A program made the translations under genes and the position numbers. Positions 1 through 9,500 of a stretch of 64,000 nt of DNA are shown one piece after another; the stretch's first letter is position 1; each line of letters starts with the position of its first letter. The notes below the pieces were generated by a model that saw only the letters and a program-made list of their open reading frames with translations, searched no databases and was not told where the DNA came from. The DNA comes from Chryseobacterium pennipullorum (GTDB taxonomy: Bacteria > Bacteroidota > Bacteroidia > Flavobacteriales > Weeksellaceae): assembly GCF_003384725.1 (NCBI RefSeq), contig NZ_QNVV01000015.1, forward strand, positions 1 to 64,000, written 5' to 3'.

Positions 1-165
1 TCTGCTGTAAACTTATATATAGAATATTTGCAGTAGTAAAAAGAGAAGAACCTTTTGTAAATTTAACAAGATATAATTTGCATATGTCTTAGAATACACT
101 GATTTTCACAGATTTTTGAGCATAAATTTTAAGGGACCCCTATAGCAGAGCACGGGAAATAGTTG

Positions 166-384
166 TAAGTAAACCTTTAACCGACCTAGGAATCAGGAGC
201 GTTAATAAAATTGACCTTGAATCCGTTAAGAAATTTCCAGTGTCTGAGCATGGTCACTCTATTGAGTCGAAGAACCAATATTGAATCCATGCGAGTTTGG
301 AAATTTTAGGAGTCAAGGTCAATTTTTAGCGGATGATTCCAGTCTTGAATTTTTGTATACTTTTGCTTCAAGGCAAAAGTATAA
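166..384 (+). repeat. Dispersed intergenic repeat, copy 1 (shortened)
   Basis: This noncoding stretch upstream of the GNAT gene aligns by eye with the reverse complement of 12456-12740. Shared blocks include TTTCCAGTGTCT, GAGTTTGGAAATT, GATGATTCCAGTCTTGAATT and the end TTTTGTATnCTTTTGCTT. Relative to the other copy it lacks about 45 bases near 205. It ends in a small hairpin made of TTTTGCTTC and its near complement AGGCAAAAG (361-379). I see no ORF, no target-site duplication and no transposase. It is probably a family of intergenic elements or a MITE-like remnant; the rest of 1-444 shows nothing else recognisable. Confidence 0.7.
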
Positions 385-444
385 ATAGAAAAATACCCCC
401 ACAACTTTTGTATTTGATCTATATTAAGTTAACTATTCATATCC

Positions 445-948
445 ATGGAAAAATTAGAATTCAGAAATGCTGACCTGGCAGATTTAAGTACAATCGTAGC
501 AATATACAATTCGACAATTGCCTCAAGAATGGTGACTGCAGACATGGAAGAAGTCTCTGTAGAAAGCAAAATAAAATGGTTTGAAGAGCATAATTCCCAA
601 ACCAGGCCGCTGTGGGTGGTTGAAGATGACCGGGGTGAGATCATCGGATGGGTAAGCTTCAGTTCATTTCATGAAAGAGCAGCTTATAGTGGTACGGTAG
701 AGGTGAGTATTTATCTTGATGAAAGCTGCAGGGGAAAAGGGTATGGGAAAATCATTCTTCAATATTGTATTGACAATGCCGGAAAATTCGGGGTAAAAAA
801 CCTTGTCGCCCTTATTTTTCTTCACAATGAGCCAAGCTTGAAACTCTTTAGACATTTTGGATTTGAAGACTGGGGGAGTCTTCCAAACGTAGCTGTTTTG
901 GATGGGGTGGAAAGAAGTCTGAAGATTTTAGGAAGGAGAATTAAGTAA
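445..948 (+). CDS. GNAT family N-acetyltransferase, phosphinothricin acetyltransferase-like
   Basis: A 167-residue single-domain GCN5-related acetyltransferase that transfers an acetyl group from acetyl-CoA to an amine. The acetyl-CoA binding motif A is visible as CRGKGYGK at residues 95-102, preceded by the beta-4 strand TVEVSIYLDE. It is followed by the NEPSLKLFRHFGFE stretch typical of the C-terminal half of the fold. The length fits the Pat/YncA group. The ATG at 445 is used because no earlier in-frame start looks better. It is a monocistronic gene, convergent with the MATE gene. The true substrate (amino acid analogue, antibiotic or metabolite) cannot be read from the sequence. Confidence 0.85.
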   Translation: MEKLEFRNADLADLSTIVAIYNSTIASRMVTADMEEVSVESKIKWFEEHNSQTRPLWVVEDDRGEIIGWVSFSSFHERAAYSGTVEVSIYLDESCRGKGYGKIILQYCIDNAGKFGVKNLVALIFLHNEPSLKLFRHFGFEDWGSLPNVAVLDGVERSLKILGRRIK

Positions 949-1058
949 AATAGAGAACTTTTTCTCTTCCTGCTATATTAAAAAATAGCTCGCTGATGTA
1001 GCAGATAATGCAGATTTCTTAGGATTCATCAAAATTTGCGAGATCTATGGGAGTACAT

Positions 1059-1090
1059 AAAAAAGCTGCTTCTATTGAAACAGCTTTTTT
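1059..1090 (-). terminator. Intrinsic terminator, probably bidirectional
   Basis: The arms AAAAAAGCTG (1059-1068) and CAGCTTTTTT (1081-1090) form a hairpin with A and T tracts on both sides. It lies just past the MATE stop codon and between convergent genes. Confidence 0.75.
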
Positions 1091-1096
1091 TAAGTA

Positions 1097-2458
1097 TTAT
1101 GCATTCTGCTTTATTCGTTTGGCAGACATATTCAAAAATCGTTTTACCAGGAATACGGCAGATACCGTGAGCCCGAGTCCGAGAGCGATCCACATTCCGA
1201 AAGCTCCCATTTCCAATGTGACACAGAAGAAATATCCCAAAGGAATCGTGATCACCCAATAGGCGATAAAGGTATAGATCGACGGGATTTTTACATCCTG
1301 TAGCCCTCTCAGCATTCCTAAGGCGGTTACCTGAATTCCATCGGAAAGTTGGAACAATGCTGCAATAATCATCAGTTTTGCAGCCAGGGTAATTACTTCC
1401 ACTTCTTCTTTTTTAGTAAAGAAGGTAGGCAGTATGTTTCTGCCTAAGATAAAGACCAAACCACAGATGCACATGAAAATAAAAGCAATTTTCAGGTTGT
1501 TGATTCCTACTTTTCTCAATTCCACAAAATTCTGCTCGCCCAGCTTTCTGCCGATCATGACCGTAGAGGCCACACTGAATCCTACACATAGGTTAAAGGT
1601 AAAGGATGCCATGCTTAATGCAATCTGGTGAGAGGCAATATCGTGCGCAGAGATAAGACCGCAGATAAATGCAGCTCCTGCAAAAGCCGTTACTTCAAAG
1701 AACATCTGTAAAGCTGTTGGTAATCCCAGCTTAACCATTTTATCAAACATTTTTTTTGAAAAATCCTGTATTTTCAGTGAGAAATCTTTGATATATCGTC
1801 TGGTTCGTTCTTCTTTAAGCAAAACAAAGTAAAGGAAGACCACCATGAAAATTCTGGAAATAAGGGTTGCCAGCGCAGAGCCTTTCACACCCATTGCAGG
1901 TATTCCCCAAAGGCCTTTGATGAATACATAGTTCAGGACAATGTTGATAATATTGGCAATAATGGTTGCTTTCGTTACACCGATAGTATAAGAAAGACCC
2001 TCAGAAACTTCACGGAGCGTTTGAAAGGCCATAAACGGGATCATACTGATCACCATAATACTCAGGAAGCTTACCGTATCTGGGATAATCTTAGCCGGCT
2101 GCCCGGAATGGTAGAGCAGAGGCATGCCCAAAAGCAAAATCACCATCAGAATAACCCCCACAGACATATTAATAATAAAGCCATGGCTGAAAACAGAATT
2201 TATCGTAGTGTGATCCTGTCTAGAATGGGCTTCTGAGACCAATGGCGGTATGGCAAATGAAAATCCAAGAGCCAGTACAAATATGGAGAAGAATACGGCA
2301 TTTCCCAGTGAAACGGATGCCAGTGCATCTGCGCCCAAAAGCTTTCCGACGATAATATTATCGAATAAGTTGACGGAAACCTGACCCACCTGGGTGAGCA
2401 TCACAGGCAAAGCCAAAGTCAGGCATTCTTTCGTATAATTTTTATGTAAAAAGTTCAT
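1097..2458 (-). CDS. MATE family efflux transporter (NorM-like)
   Basis: A 453-residue polytopic inner-membrane protein with about 12 hydrophobic segments. It begins with the MATE-style sequence LPVMLTQVGQVSVNLFDNIIVGKLLGA and has a second half that repeats the pattern from about residue 240. MATE proteins export drugs or cationic metabolites in exchange for Na+ or H+. The length matches the family (about 450). It is transcribed toward the GNAT gene and ends at a strong hairpin. A separate terminator (2505-2532) isolates it from the upstream response regulator, so it is probably its own unit. The substrate is not predictable. Confidence 0.9.
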   Translation of the reverse strand: MNFLHKNYTKECLTLALPVMLTQVGQVSVNLFDNIIVGKLLGADALASVSLGNAVFFSIFVLALGFSFAIPPLVSEAHSRQDHTTINSVFSHGFIINMSVGVILMVILLLGMPLLYHSGQPAKIIPDTVSFLSIMVISMIPFMAFQTLREVSEGLSYTIGVTKATIIANIINIVLNYVFIKGLWGIPAMGVKGSALATLISRIFMVVFLYFVLLKEERTRRYIKDFSLKIQDFSKKMFDKMVKLGLPTALQMFFEVTAFAGAAFICGLISAHDIASHQIALSMASFTFNLCVGFSVASTVMIGRKLGEQNFVELRKVGINNLKIAFIFMCICGLVFILGRNILPTFFTKKEEVEVITLAAKLMIIAALFQLSDGIQVTALGMLRGLQDVKIPSIYTFIAYWVITIPLGYFFCVTLEMGAFGMWIALGLGLTVSAVFLVKRFLNMSAKRIKQNA

Positions 2459-2504
2459 AATATTTTAAGATTCATATAGTTTTAATTCAAATAGTTCAAA
2501 AAAA

Positions 2505-2532
2505 AAATTTGCAGTAGTTGTACTGCAAATTT
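2505..2532 (-). terminator. Intrinsic terminator of the response-regulator gene
   Basis: A perfect 12-bp stem (AAATTTGCAGTA at 2505-2516, TACTGCAAATTT at 2521-2532) with a four-base loop. On the minus strand it is followed by a T tract. It lies 25 bases after the stop of the regulator gene. Confidence 0.85.
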
Positions 2533-2557
2533 TTATAATAGTGTAAATAATAGCTTA

Positions 2558-3743
2558 TTATTTCCTTACAAAACTTGCAACGTCGCCTTCAGATACAGTG
2601 TTTCCACCCAGAATAATCAATCTTTCCACAACATTTCTTAGTTCCCTGATATTTCCTGTCCACGAAAGTGCTTTTAGAGCATCAATAGCCTTATCATCAA
2701 ACTTTTTCATAGCCGTACCGTGCTCATCAGCAATCATACCGGAGAAGTGGTCTACCAATAGTTTGATATCCTCCTTTCTCTCATCCAATGGCGGAACATA
2801 AATTTCAATCACCGAAAGTCTGTGATAAAGGTCTTCTCTGAATTTACCTTCTTCTATTTCCTTCTGCATATTCTTATTGGTTGCTGCAATTACCCTTACA
2901 TCAACTTTTATTTCTTTATCACTTCCTACAGGAGAAACTTTGCTTTCCTGAAGTGCTCTCAATACTTTTGCCTGAGCGATAAGGCTCATGTCACCAATCT
3001 CATCAAGGAAGATGGTTCCTCCGTTCGCCTGCTCAAATTTTCCCTGCTTATCTTTGATTGCCCCCGTAAAAGATCCTTTCACGTGTCCGAAAAGTTCGGA
3101 TTCAATCAATTCAGATGGGATAGCCGCACAGTTGACCTCTACCATAGGGCCTCTTGCACGTTCACTTTGGTTGTGGATGGCATGCGCTACCAGTTCTTTT
3201 CCGGCACCGTTGGGGCCCGTGATCAATACTCTGGCATCAGAAGCCGCAACCTTTTCAATCATATCCTGAATCTTCTGCAGGGCAGGAGAATCACCGATCA
3301 TCTGATATTTTTTGCTTACTTTTTTCTTTAAAGTTTTATTTTCAGTCTGAAGATTTTTATTTTCTTTCTTCAGGGTTTCTTTAACCAGGGCATTTTTTAC
3401 ACTGGTGATCAGTCTATTGATATCAATAGGCTTGGAAATGAAATCATATGCACCCTCTTTAAGGCAGGAAACGGCAGAATCTATGTCTGCGTGACCTGAG
3501 ATCATGATAAAGGTAGTTTCAGGTTTTAAGGCCAGACTCTGCTTCAAAAGCTCGGTTCCTGAAAGTTTAGGCATTTTGATATCAGATATGATCAATGCGA
3601 AATCTTCTTTTTCTACCTGTTTGTACCCTTCAAGGCCGTCTTCGGCGATAACAAAATTCATAATCGGTGAGTTCATCCGAAAGAATACTGTGAAGTACTC
3701 CCGAGATTGCTTTTTCGTCTTCTACTATAAGGATTTTTTGCAT
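2558..3743 (-). pseudogene. Sigma-54-dependent (NtrC-type) response regulator, frameshifted in the receiver domain
   Basis: The long frame starting at 3676 lacks the beginning of the receiver domain. The missing part is in another frame from an ATG at 3743: MQKILIVEDEKAISG and onward, including the acidic VEDE pocket. The frames join if one T is removed from the GAATTTTGTT run (plus-strand AAAA near 3653-3656). The rejoined protein has about 394 residues. It has the phosphoacceptor Asp54 (ISDIKMP), a Walker A (GPNGAGKE), a GSFTGA sigma-54 contact loop, Walker B (FLDEIGD) and the NIRELRNVVERL motif. It stops soon after, with no Fis-type helix-turn-helix. A promoter-like pair precedes 3743, supporting that start. 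It may be a true mutation or a homopolymer sequence error. Confidence 0.85.
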
Positions 3744-3748
3744 AGTTG

Positions 3749-3782
3749 CAAATTTAAATTTTTTGTTTCAATTATTAGCAAA
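3749..3782 (-). promoter_or_regulatory. Bacteroidetes-type promoter of the response regulator
   Basis: On the minus strand, TTTG (3782-3779) is followed after 22 bases by TAAATTTG (3756-3749), matching the TTTG / TAnnTTTG consensus. It ends 5 bases before the ATG at 3743. Confidence 0.55.
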
Positions 3783-3799
3783 AACTATACCTAAATATT

Positions 3800-4459
3800 C
3801 TATAGAAAATAGTCTCTTCTCCCGAAAATGGCAGACCCAACCCTCACAGAGTTGGCCCCACACTCAATCGCTGCAGGAAAATCATCACTCATTCCCATTG
3901 ATAATGTTTTTAATGGTTTCAGTTGATTTAATTCATCAAAAATAGCTTTTAAGGTTGAAAATTCTTTTTTCACCTGTGGGAGGTTATCGGTAAAAGTAGC
4001 CATTCCCATCAGACCGGTGATCTCAATATTGGGAAACTTTCCATCCAGATAGACTACGAACAGTTTTTTAGCTTCAGAAATCTCAAGCCCGAACTTAGTT
4101 TCTTCTGCAGCAATTTTTACCTGAAGCAGAACTTTGATCGTCCTGCTGTTTTTTCCTGCCTCTTTGTTGATTTCGGCTAATAATTTTTCAGAATCCACAC
4201 TTTGTATGGTATCAATAAAAGGAGCAATATATTTAACCTTATTGGTTTGTAAATGTCCGATGAGATGCCATTGGATATCTTCGGGAAGAAGGGGGGCCTT
4301 CTCCATCAGTTCCTGAACTTTATTCTCTCCAAAAACCTTTTGTCCCAGGTCATACACTTCCTTAACAGATGATGCCGGATGCGTCTTAGAAACCGCTACG
4401 AGCTGAACGTCTGCCGGAAGCTGATTCTTTATATTCTGATAATTTTCTATAATACTCAT
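3800..4459 (-). CDS. YggS family pyridoxal phosphate homeostasis protein
   Basis: A 219-residue PLP-binding barrel protein related to YggS/PROSC. The PLP Schiff-base lysine is Lys25 in AVSKTHP. The family motifs FGENKVQE and WHLIGHLQTNK follow, as do the C-terminal SMGMSDDF and GANSVRVGSAIFG. These proteins bind PLP and keep free PLP, vitamin B6 and amino-acid pools balanced; no enzyme activity is established. The length is normal for the family. It sits upstream of the regulator gene on the same strand but with its own spacing. The ATG at 4459 begins MSIIENYQNIK, the usual start. Confidence 0.92.
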   Translation of the reverse strand: MSIIENYQNIKNQLPADVQLVAVSKTHPASSVKEVYDLGQKVFGENKVQELMEKAPLLPEDIQWHLIGHLQTNKVKYIAPFIDTIQSVDSEKLLAEINKEAGKNSRTIKVLLQVKIAAEETKFGLEISEAKKLFVVYLDGKFPNIEITGLMGMATFTDNLPQVKKEFSTLKAIFDELNQLKPLKTLSMGMSDDFPAAIECGANSVRVGSAIFGRRDYFL

Positions 4460-4534
4460 ACCTGCAAATTTCCGAAAATTACTTGATAGTTGCCAGCTGC
4501 AAATGTATTTTACATGGCACTTTGTACTGTCAGA

Positions 4535-5407
4535 TTAATTCAAAACCTCATTGATCTTAGGATACTGTGACATTTTTCTGAAAACAAACTTATTGCTTTT
4601 CTGAAGCTTTTCTATAAACAGGTCCAGTTCATTGATGGAGTCTGTATCTCTCAGATATTGATCATGCGTAAGAAAAACAAGATGCTTTGAAGTTTTTTCC
4701 AGATCATTCAGGAAGATGCTGTCAACTTTCTTCAGCATTGCTTCGTGGCTTCCCTTTAATGTCATTTTTTGGCTGGGTCTCCATTCAAGATCCCATCCGA
4801 CTACCTTATAACCTGCTTTTCTAAGTCCATTGGCAGCAGCCGTAGAACTTTTGATGTCTGTTACATTGATATTATTGAGCCTCCAGATATTTCTTCCCGG
4901 AGTTCTTGCTATTTTATCATAGAGTTTCAGACTGTCTCTGGCAATATCAAAATCATGTACTACCGCCTCTGCATTCCTGTAGTAGTCTGTGTACTTATTG
5001 TGGGCATGTGAGAAACTATGGTTAGCCAGCTCAATAAGTGGGTTTTCTTTAAGAAGTTTCAGATCATCTTTTTGCTTTTTGCTTCCATAGGCATGTTTTC
5101 CCACCAAAAATGCTGTGGCACACACGTTTCTTTTATCGAGTACTTTTAGAAGATTTTCCGTGCCCTGGTTAGGGCCGTCATCAAAGGTAAGGTAAATTAC
5201 TCTTTTGTCAGAGTCTGACTCTGAATCATGATCATCTATATCTGTTCTGGGGACTTTTTCTGCGGCAGGATGTTCCTCGGAATCGAGTCTTTCATTCACT
5301 TCATTTTTGAAATTACAGCTGTTCAGCAAAACCGAAGTTGCACTCATCAATGCAACCATCCCGAGAAAAGTCTTATTCTTTGACTTTCCCGCAAAAAATT
5401 TATTCAT
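4535..5407 (-). CDS. Polysaccharide deacetylase (NodB/CE4) family lipoprotein
   Basis: A 290-residue protein with a signal peptide and lipobox (VLLNSC, Cys31), so probably a periplasm-facing lipoprotein. An acidic linker (about residues 40-68) leads to a NodB domain. The catalytic motif TFDDGP is at residues 74-79 and the metal-binding HSFSH at 130-134. CE4 enzymes remove acetyl or similar groups from chitin-like sugars, peptidoglycan or exopolysaccharide using a divalent metal. Later motifs include RTPGRNIWR and LTHDQY. It appears monocistronic. The substrate is unknown; a role in cell-wall or capsule modification is inferred from the family only. Confidence 0.85.
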   Translation of the reverse strand: MNKFFAGKSKNKTFLGMVALMSATSVLLNSCNFKNEVNERLDSEEHPAAEKVPRTDIDDHDSESDSDKRVIYLTFDDGPNQGTENLLKVLDKRNVCATAFLVGKHAYGSKKQKDDLKLLKENPLIELANHSFSHAHNKYTDYYRNAEAVVHDFDIARDSLKLYDKIARTPGRNIWRLNNINVTDIKSSTAAANGLRKAGYKVVGWDLEWRPSQKMTLKGSHEAMLKKVDSIFLNDLEKTSKHLVFLTHDQYLRDTDSINELDLFIEKLQKSNKFVFRKMSQYPKINEVLN

Positions 5408-5698
5408 AAAGATTATAGAATTTGATTGTTAAAATTCGTTAAAAACAACTGAATAATGTTAACAAATTATATGCCATGTCCGGGATGCAAATTTCTTTTT
5501 AAGCTTATTTTAAGAACTTTAATTTAAAGGGTATTTCTGGTAAATGATGAGATTTGAGAATTATGATTTCAGTTTGTTTGGTTTTAACATTTATTAATGC
5601 TAAAATGATAGTTTTTCTCTATTTATATTGAAATAAAATAATTCTTCCTACGATAGGGAATTATATAATAATGGTTGTTTTGAAAAAATGAAAGTATT

Positions 5699-6427
5699 TT
5701 ATTTTATAATGCTTTTCAAGAACGTTGCATTCGTGATGGCAGAGGTGCCCCATGTATTGTTGAAGAATATAAAGGTCTTCCGTTTGCTGTCGGAGATTTT
5801 TGAGGCCAGGTCACTCAGAAAGGCTTCGCTGTATTCAGATTTGTAGAGAATGGGTTTTCCATGAAGTCTGTAATAAAGTACTTCAGGATGGTTAATGATA
5901 ACATCTTCCGGTAAATTGCCGGGAAAGCTTACCCCGGTAAAAACTACATTTATTTGATGTAGGGCATCCAGTATCTCCTGTTGCCACCAGGAGGAATGGC
6001 GGAATTCAATAACATTTAAAAAATTAAAATCCAGATTGTTGACAATCAGGTTCAGATTTTCCGGAGTATTTTTGAAAGAAGGTGGAAACTGGTAGAGAAA
6101 CCCGGAAAGTTTATCTTTCAGGCTGCTGTGAATGTGTTGACAGAATGCGGTAATTTCTTCTTTGGAGTCCTTAAGAAGGTTTTGATGGGTAATGGCTTTC
6201 GGGATCTTAATGAAAAACCTGAACGAATCCGGCGTCTCGTTATGCCATTTCAGAAGGGTCTTAGCAGTAGGTTTCCGGTAAAAGGTAGAATTGATCTCCA
6301 CCGCATTGAAAACGTTTCCATATAGAGAAAGAAAGTCCTTACTTTGGGCACCCTCAGGATATAAAGACCCTTTCCAGTCGTTATTGTAAAATCCTGAGCA
6401 ACCGATGTAAAGACTTTCTTTTTTCAT
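5699..6427 (-). CDS. DUF72 family protein
   Basis: A 242-residue DUF72 (YecE-like) protein, recognised by the start YIGCSGFYNNDWKGSLYP, the EINSTFYRKP block and the C-terminal FFNNTWG-like segment. The family adopts a TIM-barrel-like fold; its biochemical role is not established. It starts 4 bases after the stop of the copper ATPase and is co-directional, so the two are probably co-transcribed. No link to copper is otherwise visible. Confidence 0.88.
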   Translation of the reverse strand: MKKESLYIGCSGFYNNDWKGSLYPEGAQSKDFLSLYGNVFNAVEINSTFYRKPTAKTLLKWHNETPDSFRFFIKIPKAITHQNLLKDSKEEITAFCQHIHSSLKDKLSGFLYQFPPSFKNTPENLNLIVNNLDFNFLNVIEFRHSSWWQQEILDALHQINVVFTGVSFPGNLPEDVIINHPEVLYYRLHGKPILYKSEYSEAFLSDLASKISDSKRKTFIFFNNTWGTSAITNATFLKSIIK

Positions 6428-6431
6428 GCTG

Positions 6432-9284
6432 TTATTTTATATCCAGATCTACGGAATTTAATCTCAATGAATTCAGGATCACGGATAATGAGCTGACACT
6501 CATCGCTGCCGCTGCAATCATTGGAGACAGTAGAACTCCAAAGAATGGATACAATAACCCTGCCGCAATAGGAACTCCCAATACATTATAAATAAAAGCA
6601 AAGAATAAGTTTTCTTTTATATTTCTGAGAAGTTTCTCACTCAATAATTTGGCTTTGGCTACCCCCATGATATCTCCTTTGAGTAAAGTGATTTCTGCAC
6701 TCTCAATTGCTACATCGGTTCCCGTTCCCATTGCAATACCCACATCAGACTGGGCAAGGGCAGGAGAGTCGTTGATTCCGTCGCCAGTCATCGCTACGAT
6801 TTTACCCTGTTGCTGAAGTTTTTTCACCTCATTCAGCTTATCTTCCGGAAGACAGTTGGCTTTAAAATGTTTGATGCCCAGCTCATCAGCAACTGCTTTA
6901 GCGGTGTGTTCATTATCACCGGTCATCATAATGACATCAATTCCTTCGTTCATCAGCTTTCGAACTGCTTCTTTAGAGCTTTCTTTGATTTTATCTGTGA
7001 AGCTTACAAATCCCAATACCTGCTGGTCACGGGCAATGTAGGAAATTGTATGGGCCTTCGACTGCACTTCCACAGCTTTCTTTTTAAGACTGTCCGGGAT
7101 CTCGATCTGATGTGAGGTCAGCAGATTTTCATTTCCGAGATATACTGTTTGGCCATTAATGGTTCCTTTCACTCCCTTTCCTGAAATATTTTCAAACTGT
7201 TCAACTTTTTCAGCAGATACATTTTCATCCTTCGCTTTTTTGATCACTGCATTTGAAAGTGGATGCTCGGAGTTTTGGTTCAATGAGAATGCTAGCTGTA
7301 AAATCAGATTTTTATCCTCGCTGTGTATTGTTTCAATATATTCTACAGAAGGTTTTCCTTCGGTTAATGTTCCTGTTTTATCAGTAATTAAAACATTTAC
7401 CTTATTCATGTGTTCCAGCGCTTCGGCATTTTTAATCAGGATTCCGTTTTTGGCTCCTTTCCCGATTCCTACCATGAGAGACATTGGAGTTGCCAGTCCA
7501 AGGGCACAGGGACAGGCGACAATGAGTACAGCAACGGCATTAATAAATGCAAATAAGCTTCTTTTTCCTTCGGGACCGAAGATCTGCCACACGATAAAAG
7601 TAAGGACGGCAATAAGGATCACTACAGGAACAAAGACTTTCGCAACTTTATCGGTAAGCTTCTGTATAGGGGCTTTGCTGCGACTGGCTTCATTAACCAT
7701 TTTAATAATCTGGGAAAGGAGCGTTTCGTCGCCTACCTTTTCAGCTTTCATGATGAATACCTGGTTTCCGTTGATGGTGCCTGAAGAAACTTTATCATCA
7801 ATATTTTTTTCAACCGGAACAGGTTCACCAGTAATCATGCTTTCATCTACAATAGAGTTTCCTTCGGTGATCTTTCCGTCCACAGGAATTTTCTCTCCCG
7901 GTTTTACTTTTAATAAATCTCCTATTTTTACATGGGAAAGCAAGACTCTTTTTTCTTCCCCATTCACTATAAGGTTTGCCTCGTCCGGTGAAAGATTCAT
8001 CAGTTCCTTGATGGCGTTACCTGTTTTTTTATGTGCTGCAGCTTCCATCAGCTGTCCCAGAATAACAAGCGTAAGAATCACACAGACTGCTTCAAAATAC
8101 AGAGGGATCTCATGATTGTGCCCCCGGATTTCATGGGGAATCATATCTGGAAAAATAAGCGCTGCAATACTGAAAATAAAGGCTGCAGCTACTCCCAAGG
8201 CGATAAGACTAAACATGTTGAGATTCCATGTCTTAAATGAAACCCAGCCTCTTTTAAGCAGGAACCATCCGGAATAAAACATAACCGGAAGAGTCAGCGC
8301 AAGTTCGATAAACCCCTGAATCTGATGAGAAAAAGGGAAGCTGATCAGCATTCCTCCCATTGAGAGTATGAAAACCGGAACGGTGAATGCTAGGGAAATA
8401 AGAAATTTTCTTTTTAAGATATTGTAGGTTTCGTCGTCTCCGTCATCATCGCCGTCAGGCATTCTTACCAGATCCATCCCACAGATCGGGCAGCTGCCGG
8501 GCTCATCACGGATAATTTCAGGATGCATAGGACACGTATATCGGGCGGTTTTCTTTTCCGGATATTTTACCAGATCCATTCCGCAGACAGGACAGCCAAC
8601 ATTAGAGTCGTAGGTTTTGTCGCCTTCACAGTACATAGGGCAGTAATATTTACCAGCCATTTCGTCGGTGATTTTAGGGGGTTCTTGGTGGGTATGATGA
8701 TGATCATGACTGTGAGAGTGGGAGTGATGAGCCTCTGCATGATGGATCAGTTCATCAGTAATCTCTTCCAGATGCATGTGACAAACTGGGCAGTCTCCTT
8801 TTTCATCGTATACCTTGTCCCCTTCACAAAACATAGGGCAATAGTATTTACCAATGTTGTTTTTAAAGTTACCGGGAAGGTTTGCCGCAGAGTAGGCAGG
8901 CTTGTGGTTGGGATCTTTAGCTAGTTTTTCTTCAATAGGCACCAGGTACATTTTGCATACCGGACACCTTTCACCCTGCTTAAAATAGACTTTGTCGCCT
9001 TCGCATTCCATAGGACAATAATATACCGAAGACGGAGATACCCGATCCTGAGGTTTTACAAAAGTTTTTTCCGGCTTTTCGGGATCTTCAAGCCTATATT
9101 TTCCTATTTCTTCAAGGGCTTTATTTAAAACTGAAAGCTGAACTTCATCATCTGAGGTTATGGTTGCAGTATTGTTTTCCAGATTGACATCCGCTTTTAC
9201 TCCCTGAATGCTATTCAACTGGTTTGAGATCTTTTTCTGACAACCTGAACAGGTCATTCCGAGTATGGTATATTGTCGCTCCAT
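6432..9284 (-). CDS. copA: Copper-translocating P1B-type ATPase with four extra heavy-metal-binding modules
   Basis: About 950 residues. The ATG at 9284 is chosen because the HMA domain begins there; the frame is open 30 bases further. The order is: an HMA domain with CSGC at 12-15; four YYCPM...CPxCxM heavy-metal-binding modules at about 88-114, 147-172, 213-238 and 249-273; a His-rich linker (181-199); then the P-type ATPase. The ATPase has TGEP near 485, the intramembrane CPC at 591-593 and DKTGT with Asp635. The CPC motif and [10 protein letters not shown] hinge fit Cu(I) export from cytosol to periplasm. Four tandem modules plus a His stretch are more than in a usual CopA (one or two HMAs). 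It is downstream of an HMA-AraC regulator. Confidence 0.93.
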   Translation of the reverse strand: MERQYTILGMTCSGCQKKISNQLNSIQGVKADVNLENNTATITSDDEVQLSVLNKALEEIGKYRLEDPEKPEKTFVKPQDRVSPSSVYYCPMECEGDKVYFKQGERCPVCKMYLVPIEEKLAKDPNHKPAYSAANLPGNFKNNIGKYYCPMFCEGDKVYDEKGDCPVCHMHLEEITDELIHHAEAHHSHSHSHDHHHTHQEPPKITDEMAGKYYCPMYCEGDKTYDSNVGCPVCGMDLVKYPEKKTARYTCPMHPEIIRDEPGSCPICGMDLVRMPDGDDDGDDETYNILKRKFLISLAFTVPVFILSMGGMLISFPFSHQIQGFIELALTLPVMFYSGWFLLKRGWVSFKTWNLNMFSLIALGVAAAFIFSIAALIFPDMIPHEIRGHNHEIPLYFEAVCVILTLVILGQLMEAAAHKKTGNAIKELMNLSPDEANLIVNGEEKRVLLSHVKIGDLLKVKPGEKIPVDGKITEGNSIVDESMITGEPVPVEKNIDDKVSSGTINGNQVFIMKAEKVGDETLLSQIIKMVNEASRSKAPIQKLTDKVAKVFVPVVILIAVLTFIVWQIFGPEGKRSLFAFINAVAVLIVACPCALGLATPMSLMVGIGKGAKNGILIKNAEALEHMNKVNVLITDKTGTLTEGKPSVEYIETIHSEDKNLILQLAFSLNQNSEHPLSNAVIKKAKDENVSAEKVEQFENISGKGVKGTINGQTVYLGNENLLTSHQIEIPDSLKKKAVEVQSKAHTISYIARDQQVLGFVSFTDKIKESSKEAVRKLMNEGIDVIMMTGDNEHTAKAVADELGIKHFKANCLPEDKLNEVKKLQQQGKIVAMTGDGINDSPALAQSDVGIAMGTGTDVAIESAEITLLKGDIMGVAKAKLLSEKLLRNIKENLFFAFIYNVLGVPIAAGLLYPFFGVLLSPMIAAAAMSVSSLSVILNSLRLNSVDLDIK

Positions 9285-9339
9285 GATTCTTAAATTTATA
9301 CTACAAATTTCCAAAATGGAAATCGAACGTTGTTATAAA

Positions 9340-9490
9340 TTTAAGGATAATAGTTATAGAATTTAGGTTTGAGAGCTTGAGGGTGGAAGAGTATTAGAGT
9401 ATTAGGGCATTAGATTGGCGGTTGATTGCTTATTGATTGAAATACAAAATCCAATATAATCCGACTCTCAAATACTCAAACACCATATTC
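9340..9490. repeat. Intergenic low-complexity inverted repeat
   Basis: The gap between copA and the AraC gene holds GGTTTGAGAGCTTGAGGGT (about 9366-9384). An imperfect complement, ACTCTCAAATACTCAAACACC, is found near 9463-9483. Tandem GTATTAGA/GTATTAGG units lie between. It can fold as a long imperfect hairpin. The same sort of sequence occurs at 17832-17906. No gene is seen. Confidence 0.5.
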
Positions 9491-9500
9491 TTCAACTCAA

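Noticed and set aside
2822..3331. A 169-codon plus-strand frame opposite the response regulator
   Set aside because: Antisense to the conserved AAA+ domain; composition is Phe/Ser-rich and not protein-like.
3640..3680. Programmed ribosomal frameshift in the response regulator
   Set aside because: There is no slippery heptamer with a downstream pseudoknot that I can see; a mutation or sequence error is simpler.
7159..8115. A 318-codon plus-strand open frame opposite copA
   Set aside because: It is the antisense shadow of a long, clearly conserved ATPase gene; its translation is low-complexity Ser/Phe/Ile and resembles no family.
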